Source of the DNA: Lysobacterales bacterium
GTDB lineage: Bacteria > Pseudomonadota > Gammaproteobacteria > Xanthomonadales > Xanthomonadaceae
Direction: 5' to 3'
Assembly: GCA_020442545.1 (NCBI GenBank)
Contig: JAGRJX010000079.1
Span: 1-8,549, forward strand
DNA length: 8,549 bases
The translations under genes were made by a program, and so were the position numbers. The notes beneath the pieces are model-generated. The model had not been told where the DNA came from. It searched no databases and was given only the letters and a program-made list of their open reading frames with translations. Below, piece after piece: positions 1 through 5,535 of the stretch. The first letter of the stretch is position 1. Each line of letters starts with the position of its first letter.

Positions 1-722
1 AGTTCGGCACCGGCAAGGCCGATCCCGCCAAGTACGCACACACGCTGCAGACCTCTCCGTGGTCAGTGCAGATCGCCGGCCACGCCGAGGATACCGGCAG
101 CTACACGCTGGAAGATATCCTCAAGCCGCACACCATGGAGGATCGCGTCTACCGGCTGCGCTGCGTGGAAGGCTGGTCGATGGTGATTCCCTGGCGCGGC
201 TTTCCGCTGGGTGATCTGCTCAAGCGCTTCAAGCCAACCTCAAAGGCCAGATACGTTTCCTTCCACACCAGACTGGACAAGCAGGAGATGCCCGGCACCC
301 GCTATCCGGTGCTGCAATGGCCGTATCGCGAAGGTCTGCGCATGGACGAGGCCATGCATCCGCTGACGCTGCTGGTCACCGGGATGTACGGGCAGGATCT
401 GCCGAACCAGAACGGCGCGCCACTGCGCCTGATCGTGCCGTGGAAGTACGGCTTCAAGAGCATCAAATCGATTGTCCGCATCGAGTTCACCGAGCGTGAA
501 CCGTTGACGAGCTGGAACCTGTCACAGCCCGGCGAGTACGGCTTTTATTCCAACGTTAACCCCGCCGTGGATCACCCGCGCTGGAGCCAGAAAACCGAGC
601 GTCGCATCGCCGGCAACGGCTCGCGGCTCTTCGCGAATCGAATCGCCACGCTGCCGTTCAACGGCTATGCCGAGCAGGTTGCCTCGCTCTACGCCGGGAT
701 GGATCTGCGCAAGCATTTCTGA
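1..722 (+). CDS. msrP: MsrP, periplasmic methionine-sulfoxide reductase catalytic subunit (5'-truncated)
   Basis: This is the C-terminal 239 residues of the molybdopterin-dependent reductase that repairs oxidised methionines in periplasmic proteins (family formerly called YedY). The reading frame is open from base 3 with no start, so the Tat signal peptide and roughly the first 90 residues lie outside the window. The molybdenum-ligand cysteine is visible in the motif RLRCVEGWSMVIPW, with its TGC codon at 162-164. The downstream sulfite-oxidase-type fold motifs GAPLRLIVPWKYGFKSIKSI and the C-terminal segment QPGEYGFYSNVNP are typical of the family. The TGA stop at 720-722 shares its A with the ATG of msrQ, so the two genes should be translationally coupled. 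Electrons for the reduction are known to come from MsrQ. Identity is very secure; the only limitation is the missing N-terminus. Confidence 0.96.
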   Translation, partial: FGTGKADPAKYAHTLQTSPWSVQIAGHAEDTGSYTLEDILKPHTMEDRVYRLRCVEGWSMVIPWRGFPLGDLLKRFKPTSKARYVSFHTRLDKQEMPGTRYPVLQWPYREGLRMDEAMHPLTLLVTGMYGQDLPNQNGAPLRLIVPWKYGFKSIKSIVRIEFTEREPLTSWNLSQPGEYGFYSNVNPAVDHPRWSQKTERRIAGNGSRLFANRIATLPFNGYAEQVASLYAGMDLRKHF

Positions 723-1348
723 TGCGCGGCATGACCTTCGCCAAGACGCTGGTACAGCTTGCCGCCGCCGTACCGGCGCTGTGGCTGGGCTGGAGAATCG
801 CCAACGACCTGTTCGGTGCCGACCCGGTGGCCGAGATCACCCACTACAGCGGCGACTGGGCGCTGCGTTTCCTGCTCGCGAGCCTGGCAATGACGCCGCT
901 GCGCAGGATCACCGGACGCAGTGAACCGATCCGCTTCCGTCGTCTGCTCGGCCTGTGGGCCTTCGTCTACGCCACCTTGCACCTGGCGACCTATCTGGTA
1001 CTCGATCTCGGCGGATATTGGGCGCAGATCGCCGAGGACATCGTCAAGCGACCCTTCATCACCGTCGGATTCCTTGCCTGGCTGCTACTGATCCCGCTGG
1101 CCGTCACCTCGACGCGCGGCATGATGCGTCGCCTGGGCCGCCGCTGGGGCCAGATGCACAAACTCGTGTACTTGATCGGCATATTGGCCGTGCTGCACTT
1201 CTGGTGGCTGGTCAAGGCCGATGTCCGCGAGCCGCTGATCTACGCGGCGATCCTCGGGCTGCTGTTCTTGCTGCGCTGGCCCCGGAATCGCGCACGGTCG
1301 CAAGAAAAGCGGTCAGCCCTCGCTCAGTCAAGCCAACCCGGCGCGTAG
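722..1348 (+). CDS. msrQ: MsrQ, haem-binding membrane electron-transfer subunit for MsrP
   Basis: MsrQ is the inner-membrane b-type cytochrome that passes electrons from the respiratory chain or cellular flavin reductants to MsrP in the periplasm. The 208-residue product has the usual family length and about six hydrophobic segments (near residues 10-30, 47-60, 76-96, 112-130, 146-164 and 171-185). Candidate haem-ligand histidines lie in ITHYSGDW (H41), YATLHLATY (H87), WGQMHKLVY (H146) and AVLHFWWL (H159), the pattern of the ferric-reductase-like transmembrane family. The ATG at 722 overlaps the msrP stop as TGATG. A second ATG lies three codons inside (731), but the overlap makes the first start more convincing. 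The C-terminal tail after residue 188 is hydrophilic and basic. The last 25 bases overlap the 3' end of the convergent FHA gene, and no terminator is visible between them. Confidence 0.96.
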   Translation: MRGMTFAKTLVQLAAAVPALWLGWRIANDLFGADPVAEITHYSGDWALRFLLASLAMTPLRRITGRSEPIRFRRLLGLWAFVYATLHLATYLVLDLGGYWAQIAEDIVKRPFITVGFLAWLLLIPLAVTSTRGMMRRLGRRWGQMHKLVYLIGILAVLHFWWLVKADVREPLIYAAILGLLFLLRWPRNRARSQEKRSALAQSSQPGA

Positions 1349-2271
1349 AGCAGCAACGCGGCGAGTCCAGCCATGATCAACACGGCAGCGGCAATCAGCC
1401 AGAGCAGACCACCCGCTCGATCCCGATCATCGGTCATCCCCGTCGTTTTCTGCTTCTCCCGTGCCTCGGCCAGCATGTCATCGGTGACCGGCCGCATGGT
1501 CTGGGTTGTACCGATTTGTGCACCGGGATGCGACTGGTAGGCATCCGCGCCGCGCGGCGGCAGTCCCGGTGCCTCGATCACGAAACGCTGCTGTTCGATA
1601 ACCAGCTGATCACCCGGATGCAGGCGCGCATTGCGTACCGCAATGCCATTCACCATGGATCCGTCCTCGGAGCCGAAGTCGCGCATTGCGATGAACTCGC
1701 CGTGGTGTTCCAGCTGGCAGTGACGTTCGGCCAGCGCCGGCTCGTCGAGCGTCAGCCCGGCATCGGCTGAGCTGCCAATCACCAGCGGTTCGACCAGTGG
1801 AAAACAGCGTCCGAACAGACGTCCGCATGCGCCGCGCAAAACCACACGCGAAGCCGCAACGCGCTGGACAGGCGAAGGTGGTGGCGGCGGATCCGCCGGT
1901 ATGTGGTCGTCAATCGATGTTTCGCGATCCGCACAAAGCAGGATTCGGGTGGCACCCAGGCTGACGCAGTCACCGAGTCGCAGAAACGCCAATCGAGCGA
2001 CGGGTCGCCCGTTGACATGCACCTCTCGGGCGCGTTCACCGATCCGCAACAGGATGCCGCGAGAGGGATCCAGATCAATCCGGGCATGCTCCGCCTCAAG
2101 GCCGCAACCGGGAAGACTGACTTCCGCATCCCTCGCGCTACCGATGCGCGCACCGCCGCTGCCGACGATGATGTCCTCGTGCTCGCCTTGGGGGAAGCTC
2201 AGTCGCATCCAGTGGCTCAGGTTCGGTGATGGTTGCCTAGCATAGGGCAAAGCTGCGTCAGCGTCGCGCAT
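1324..2271 (-). CDS. Membrane-anchored protein with two FHA domains
   Basis: The product (315 residues from the chosen start) carries two forkhead-associated domains, which normally read phosphothreonine, joined by a proline-rich linker (run of five prolines near 128-132), and a single C-terminal transmembrane helix (about 289-309) ending APGWLD. FHA1 (about 22-115) shows GGARIGSARDAEVSL, EAEHARI (H62) and HVNGRPV. FHA2 (about 142-233) shows LVIGSSADAGLTL, AERHCQL (H184) and the strong GSEDGSMVNGIAV (N208, G209). In both domains the usual Arg after IG is Ser, and the usual Ser of the SxxH motif is missing, so phosphopeptide binding may be weak or altered. The domains should face the cytoplasm, with the tail anchor in the inner membrane. 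The start is uncertain. The frame is open to an ATG at 2346, which would overlap the divergent neighbour's start, and another ATG at 2208 begins exactly at the first FHA strand. No start has a good Shine-Dalgarno sequence. I chose 2271 because it keeps the opening HWMRLSFP segment and leaves room for the neighbour's promoter. The partner and pathway are unknown. Confidence 0.85.
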   Translation of the reverse strand: MRDADAALPYARQPSPNLSHWMRLSFPQGEHEDIIVGSGGARIGSARDAEVSLPGCGLEAEHARIDLDPSRGILLRIGERAREVHVNGRPVARLAFLRLGDCVSLGATRILLCADRETSIDDHIPADPPPPPSPVQRVAASRVVLRGACGRLFGRCFPLVEPLVIGSSADAGLTLDEPALAERHCQLEHHGEFIAMRDFGSEDGSMVNGIAVRNARLHPGDQLVIEQQRFVIEAPGLPPRGADAYQSHPGAQIGTTQTMRPVTDDMLAEAREKQKTTGMTDDRDRAGGLLWLIAAAVLIMAGLAALLLYAPGWLD

Positions 2272-2289
2272 GGGCAATTCGGCAGGGAC

Positions 2290-2318
2290 TTGGAACCGGT
2301 CAGCGCCTTGCGCAGAAT
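2290..2318 (+). promoter_or_regulatory. Candidate sigma70-type promoter for the PHA-system gene
   Basis: TTGGAA (2290-2295) and CAGAAT (2313-2318) match the -35 and -10 consensus at four of six positions each and are 17 bp apart. They lie 26 bp upstream of the ATG at 2345, which predicts a short leader containing the weak ribosome site GGGAA at 2334-2338. If the divergent FHA gene really began at 2346, this promoter would lie inside its coding sequence. This is a motif match by eye only. Confidence 0.35.
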
Positions 2319-2344
2319 AGACGGATGGATCCCGGGAACCTTGC

Positions 2345-2620
2345 ATGTCCAGTATCGATATCCAACGCAGTCACCAACGCAGCGCGACGGAAGTCCGCGA
2401 TGCCGTGGAGCGCCTGGCGGAAAAGATGGCCGACCGTTTCGGGGTCGAGTATGGCTGGAACGGCGATGTGATGGCCTTCGAGCGTCCCGGTGTCGAAGGA
2501 GAGATCCGAATCGGTGATCAGGCGGTACAGGTGGTGGCCGAACTCGGCTTCATGCTGAGCATGATGAAAGGCCCGATCGAGGCGGAAATCCACCGCTATC
2601 TCGACGAGAAGCTCGGCTAG
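2345..2620 (+). CDS. Polyhydroxyalkanoic acid system family protein
   Basis: This small, soluble 91-residue protein matches what I recall of the putative PHA-granule-region family (PHA_gran_rgn), found in many PHA-related loci. The biochemical role of the family is not established. Recognisable features are the N-terminal SSIDIQRSHQRS, the amphipathic helix with ERLAEKMADRFGVEYGWNGD, the strand FERPGVEGEIRIGD, and the C-terminal ELGFMLSMMKGPIEAEIHRY followed by an acidic/basic end. There is no signal peptide or membrane segment. The stop codon is interlocked with the stop of the convergent unknown gene in a shared CTAG (2617-2620). At its 5' end the ATG lies in a CATG that is also the longest possible start of the divergent FHA gene. 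The nearby phasin supports a role in storage granules. The family assignment is fairly sure, the function is not. Confidence 0.85.
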   Translation: MSSIDIQRSHQRSATEVRDAVERLAEKMADRFGVEYGWNGDVMAFERPGVEGEIRIGDQAVQVVAELGFMLSMMKGPIEAEIHRYLDEKLG

Positions 2621-3396
2621 ACCGACGGGGCCTCTCCAAAGCCGAAGGGGTCGCGCTCGGCGGCGAACAGCCTTGCCGATATGCTGCGCTCGTGGTCACA
2701 GAGACGACGCATGAAGGCCGGTACGTCGTCCAGTTGTCCGAAAGCATCAAAGCCGCGCTCAAGGAAGCGCTGCAGCTCCAGCAGGCCGGCCAGTCGCGCC
2801 GGGCCGCGCGCCAGACGCAGCAGGCGCGCGATCCATGGCTGGTTCACCGCATCGCCCAGCGCCAGCCCGACCGACTCGATGCGCTGGATCTGCCGCTGCC
2901 GCAGGCGCCGATGGCCGGTGGCTCGGTAGGCGGCGGCGTAGCTGTCGACATTGATGCCCGCCTCGTCGATGCCGGCAATGGCCAGCTGTTCCGCCACGCG
3001 CAGGTCCAGTGCATGACTCAGCACCGCCAGTTCGATCGCGTCGGCGGCGATCATCAGCATGGCCGGCGACAGGACGCGCTGCATCATCGGCATCACCCGC
3101 TCCATTTCGCGGTCGCGAAGGCCAACGTCGTGGTCGCCGTAGAGATCACTCAGGAAGAAACTGGTCGCCGCACGGCTGTCGGCCGCCGCCAGCAGGTCTG
3201 CATGGCTGCGGGCCAGACGTCGCGACTGCCAGCGCTGAAGCCCGGGCAGCACCGACAGGCGGTTGCGCGGTTCGACGCGGACATCGCGGGCGCGGTGATT
3301 CATGCCCAGCAGCCGGCCGATGCGATGGGTAACCCAATGGCGTCCCGGAGCGTCGCCGGCGGCCTCCTCGGAGCGGGATTTTCTTGCAAAGACCAT
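2617..3396 (-). CDS. Conserved protein of unknown function with an FFLxDLYG motif
   Basis: I cannot assign a function. The product (259 residues from the chosen start) is predicted to be soluble, largely helical and arginine-rich. It carries a distinctive segment, LQRWQSRRLARSHADLL, then FFLSDLYG (80-87), DVGLRDREMERVMPMM and a hydrophobic helix with ADAIELAVLSHALDL. I recall this pattern from uncharacterised proteobacterial proteins that look the same in this order; no catalytic signature is evident. The C-terminal half (about 150-240) is rich in leucine and arginine and looks like a helical bundle. The ATG at 3396 was chosen. The frame continues to a GTG at 3429, and a shorter alternative is the ATG at 3303, just before the conserved part. 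None has a clear ribosome binding site. The gene faces the PHA-system gene with overlapping stops and is divergent from the patatin gene, so it sits physically inside the putative granule block. Confidence 0.8.
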   Translation of the reverse strand: MVFARKSRSEEAAGDAPGRHWVTHRIGRLLGMNHRARDVRVEPRNRLSVLPGLQRWQSRRLARSHADLLAAADSRAATSFFLSDLYGDHDVGLRDREMERVMPMMQRVLSPAMLMIAADAIELAVLSHALDLRVAEQLAIAGIDEAGINVDSYAAAYRATGHRRLRQRQIQRIESVGLALGDAVNQPWIARLLRLARGPARLAGLLELQRFLERGFDAFGQLDDVPAFMRRLCDHERSISARLFAAERDPFGFGEAPSV

Positions 3397-3402
3397 GGCG
3401 CA

Positions 3403-3408
3403 ATGATA
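3403..3408 (-). promoter_or_regulatory. Candidate -10 element, possible leaderless start of the unknown gene
   Basis: Read on the minus strand the hexamer is TATCAT, a five-of-six match to the -10 consensus, lying six bases before the ATG at 3396. Transcription would then begin at or next to the A of that ATG, giving a leaderless mRNA, which fits the lack of a Shine-Dalgarno sequence. No good -35 is seen. This is weak evidence. Confidence 0.25.
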
Positions 3409-3429
3409 GCGGGGCTGTGACCCGCGCAC

Positions 3430-3457
3430 TTGCTGCCATCGCGGCGACCGCTACAAT
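3430..3457 (+). promoter_or_regulatory. Candidate promoter for the patatin gene
   Basis: TACAAT at 3452-3457 matches the -10 consensus at five of six positions. The -35 would be TTGCTG at 3430-3435 (three of six, but with the important TTG), with a 16-bp spacer. The start point would fall near 3464, about 20 bases before the ATG at 3484. This argues against the longer reading that begins with TTG at 3430, because that codon would be part of the promoter. Confidence 0.4.
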
Positions 3458-3483
3458 CGCGTTCCACGTCTGATGGATCGTCC

Positions 3484-4719
3484 ATGCTCCTGATCAACCC
3501 TGCACGCAGCAGCCAACCCAGCGCCAGCCGTATCGGCCTGGCCGTGGCTGGCGGTGGTCCGATCGGTGGCATGTACGAACTTGGCGCGCTACGCGCGCTG
3601 GAACGTGCCATCGTCGGATTGCGCCTGTCCGACCTCGACGTCTACGTCGGCGTCAGCTCTGGCGCCTTCCTGGCTGCGGGTCTCGCCAACCGGATGTCGG
3701 CCTCCGACATGTGCCGGGTGTTCCTGGCTGCCGAGGGTGGCAAGGAAGACGTGCGATTCCGGCCAGAAGCCTTCCTTCGTCCGGCCTTCGCCGAATACGT
3801 GCGTCGCGCCGTTGGACTGCCGAACGTGCTGCTCAACTGGTGGCTGGAACTGTTCCGGCATCCGGTGGACGTGCGCATCGGCGACCTTGTCGGTCGCCTC
3901 GGCGAGCTGGTGCCAACCGGTCTGTTCGACAACGAAGCGATCGAACATTTCCTGCGCGAGACCTTTACCCGAAAGGGTCGGAGCAACGATTTCCGTGAAC
4001 TGGGCCGCAAGCTGTTCGTCATCGCCGTGGAACTCGACAGCGGCGAGACCGTGCGGTTTGGTGCCACTGGCTGGGACGACGTACCGATCTCGCAAGCAAT
4101 CCAGGCCAGTTCCGCCCTGCCCGGCCTCTACACGCCGGTGGAAATCCGTGGCCGGCATTTCGTCGATGGCGCCCTGCGCCGCACCATGCATGCTTCGGTG
4201 GCGCTCGATCAGGGCATTGACCTGCTGATCGGCATCAACCCACTGGTGCCCTTCGACGCCAGTGGCGAGCGCCTTGGCGAAATGCCTGAGCGTCTGGTGC
4301 AGGGTGGGCTGCCTGCCGTGCTGTCACAGACCGTACGCGCCATGCTGCAGTCGCGTGTCGAGGTCGGTCTCGCCAAGTACGCCCAGCGCTATCCGGAAAC
4401 TGACCAGTTGGTCGTCGAACCCAATGCCGACGACGCCGAAATGTTCTTCACCAATGTGTTCAGCTACGCCTCGCGCCAGCGCGTCAGCGAACACGCCTAC
4501 ACCGCCACGTTGACCGACCTTGGTCGCCGTCGCGAGCAGCTGGCTCCGCTGCTGGCCCGCCATGGGCTGCGCCTTGACGAACAGATTCTGGACCACCCCG
4601 GCCCGTGCATGATGGAGTCGCTGGAATCCACACCGCGTGGCGGTACCGACAGCACCGCGCGACTGCGCCGCGCGCTGGATGACCTCGACGCCCACCTGCG
4701 CAGCCTTGCCACCAGCTGA
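3484..4719 (+). CDS. Patatin-like phospholipase family protein
   Basis: This 411-residue serine hydrolase has the patatin Ser-Asp dyad. The glycine-rich oxyanion-hole segment is VAGGGPIGGMYELGALRALE (residues 21-40), the nucleophile elbow is GVSSG (56-60, Ser58), and the catalytic Asp lies in HFVDGALRR (D228-G229-A230). The usual Arg of the GGGxRG oxyanion motif is Ile here, placing it in a divergent bacterial subgroup. There is no signal peptide or clear membrane helix, so it is probably cytoplasmic or peripherally bound. Patatins hydrolyse acyl esters of phospholipids or neutral lipids. Its place between a PHA-system gene and a phasin suggests an acyl-ester or polyester substrate on storage granules, but this is inference. 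The frame extends upstream to TTG 3430; ATG 3484 is preferred because it follows a plausible promoter and starts just before the first conserved strand. Its stop is 112 bp before the phasin gene. Confidence 0.9.
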   Translation: MLLINPARSSQPSASRIGLAVAGGGPIGGMYELGALRALERAIVGLRLSDLDVYVGVSSGAFLAAGLANRMSASDMCRVFLAAEGGKEDVRFRPEAFLRPAFAEYVRRAVGLPNVLLNWWLELFRHPVDVRIGDLVGRLGELVPTGLFDNEAIEHFLRETFTRKGRSNDFRELGRKLFVIAVELDSGETVRFGATGWDDVPISQAIQASSALPGLYTPVEIRGRHFVDGALRRTMHASVALDQGIDLLIGINPLVPFDASGERLGEMPERLVQGGLPAVLSQTVRAMLQSRVEVGLAKYAQRYPETDQLVVEPNADDAEMFFTNVFSYASRQRVSEHAYTATLTDLGRRREQLAPLLARHGLRLDEQILDHPGPCMMESLESTPRGGTDSTARLRRALDDLDAHLRSLATS

Positions 4720-4756
4720 ACGCTCGACAACAGCCCCGCCATCTAGTGTGAATAGT

Positions 4757-4802
4757 CTAGGCATCGCGCCTAGCATTCCCTCCAACGGGCCGGTTTGCCC
4801 GT
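4757..4802 (+). promoter_or_regulatory. Two small hairpins in the phasin leader
   Basis: Two perfect six-pair inverted repeats lie in tandem upstream of the phasin ribosome site. CTAGGC (4757-4762) pairs with GCCTAG (4768-4773) around the loop ATCGC. ACGGGC (4785-4790) pairs with GCCCGT (4797-4802) around the loop CGGTTT. Neither has a T-run, so they are not typical terminators of the patatin gene. They could be operator palindromes in DNA or structures in the mRNA leader. A poor promoter candidate (TCGACA at 4724-4729 with no convincing -10) lies just upstream, so the transcription start is not determined. Confidence 0.45.
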
Positions 4803-4818
4803 GACCCATTTCATTCCT

Positions 4819-4826
4819 GAGGAGGG
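4819..4826 (+). promoter_or_regulatory. Very strong ribosome binding site of the phasin gene
   Basis: GAGGAGGG ends five bases before the ATG at 4832, with the GGAGG core six bases from it. It is by far the best Shine-Dalgarno sequence in the window, where most genes have weak or no recognisable site. It fits the abundant expression known for phasins. Confidence 0.8.
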
Positions 4827-4831
4827 AAACC

Positions 4832-5419
4832 ATGGCGAAGTTCAAGAAGTCGGCGAAGGGCAAGGCCTCCGCTACCAACGCACAGGCCAAGCTGGAAGAA
4901 GTGTCGCGCTCGATCGTCGATTCCGCGCAGCAGATCTGGCAAGCCGGCATGGGCGCGTTCAACCGCGCGCAGGCCGAAGGCAGCAAGCTGTTCGAGGCGC
5001 TGGTCCGCGAAGGTGCGACGCTGGAGCAGAAGACGCGCAAGATGGCCACCGGCAAGGTCGACGTGGTTCGTGAAGCCGTCGAAACCCGCGTCGATCAGGC
5101 TCGCGAGCGCGCCACCGATACCTGGGATCGCCTGGAGCAGGTGTTCGAGGACCGTGTGCAGCGCGCCCTGAACAAGCTCGGCGTGCCCGGCCGTGAAGAA
5201 ATCCAGTCGCTGACCGACCGCATCGACGTCCTCACCGACGCCGTGCGCAAGCTGAACGGCGAGAAACCGGCGGCCAAGAAGGCCGCGCGCAAGAGCACGC
5301 GCAAGACGGCAAGCGGGAAGCCGGCAGCCAAGAAGGCGACGGCGAAGAAGTCGACCCGCAAGACCACGGCAAAGAAGGCCGCTGCCAGGAAAGCCGGCGG
5401 CGCCTCCAAAGCCCGGTAA
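4832..5419 (+). CDS. Phasin family protein (PHA granule-associated) with histone-like basic tail
   Basis: Phasins coat polyhydroxyalkanoate granules and control their number, size and segregation. This 195-residue protein has the PhaI/PhaF-type phasin domain at about 15-143: an amphipathic helix with SIVDSAQQIWQAGMGAFNRA, a heptad-rich region with EGATLEQKTRKM and REAVETRVDQARERATDTWD, then VFEDRVQRALNKLGVP and LTDRIDVLTDAVRKLNG. It is followed by a Lys/Ala/Arg/Thr tail (145-195) of the histone H1-like kind that binds DNA in PhaF-type phasins. The tail holds an imperfect duplication: KPAAKKAARKSTRKT (145-159) and KPAAKKATAKKSTRKT (163-178). There is no signal peptide, and the protein should be at the granule surface and the nucleoid. 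The start is fixed by the strong ribosome site. The gene has its own 112-bp leader and an elaborate 3' hairpin region with terminator. Tail length is variable in the family. Confidence 0.93.
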   Translation: MAKFKKSAKGKASATNAQAKLEEVSRSIVDSAQQIWQAGMGAFNRAQAEGSKLFEALVREGATLEQKTRKMATGKVDVVREAVETRVDQARERATDTWDRLEQVFEDRVQRALNKLGVPGREEIQSLTDRIDVLTDAVRKLNGEKPAAKKAARKSTRKTASGKPAAKKATAKKSTRKTTAKKAAARKAGGASKAR

Positions 5420-5535
5420 CGCCATCACAGGCGTTCCCTGATCGGCCCTGCCGGCGACATCCCCTCCCCTGGGCTGTCGCCGCGCCGATCAGGGCAATCC
5501 AGGGAATCGGCCCGCAAACGATTCCCGTCCCTGAC
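5418..5535 (+). other. Structured 3' region of the phasin transcript (three consecutive hairpins)
   Basis: The sequence beginning at the phasin stop codon is almost wholly self-complementary. Hairpin 1 pairs AACGCC (5418-5423) with GGCGTT (5430-5435). Hairpin 2 begins at the next base: CCCTGATCGGC (5436-5446) pairs with GCCGATCAGGG (5484-5494), and inside it CGGCGACA (5452-5459) pairs with TGTCGCCG (5475-5482), leaving a C-rich apical loop at 5460-5474. Hairpin 3 pairs GGGAATCG (5502-5509) with CGATTCCC (5519-5526). All stems are perfect. No open reading frame of note and no convincing promoter is seen here. It may be a 3' UTR stabiliser or a 3'-UTR-derived small RNA ending at the terminator that follows. 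Confidence 0.7.

Noticed and set aside
955..1770. Plus-strand reading frame of 271 codons spanning msrQ and the FHA gene
   Set aside because: It overlaps two well-supported genes in other frames, and its translation is Arg/His-rich and low in pattern, typical of a GC-rich shadow.
2692..3420. Plus-strand frame of 242 codons opposite the FFLxDLYG gene
   Set aside because: The minus-strand product shows a coherent helical protein with a familiar motif; the plus-strand product is Gln/Arg-rich with no domain.
3430..3483. TTG start 18 codons upstream for the patatin protein
   Set aside because: The extra residues are Ser/Arg-rich and unlike the family, and the TTG lies in the probable promoter. 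ATG 3484 is better.
4757..4802. Rho-independent terminator for the patatin gene
   Set aside because: Neither hairpin is followed by a T-tract, and both lie directly in front of the phasin ribosome site.
4324..5055. Minus-strand frame of 243 codons across the end of the patatin gene and start of the phasin gene
   Set aside because: It crosses two confident genes and the phasin ribosome site, with no family resemblance.
4811..5428. Minus-strand frame of 205 codons opposite the phasin
   Set aside because: It is a mirror of the lysine/alanine tail codons, giving a Leu/Arg-rich artefact.
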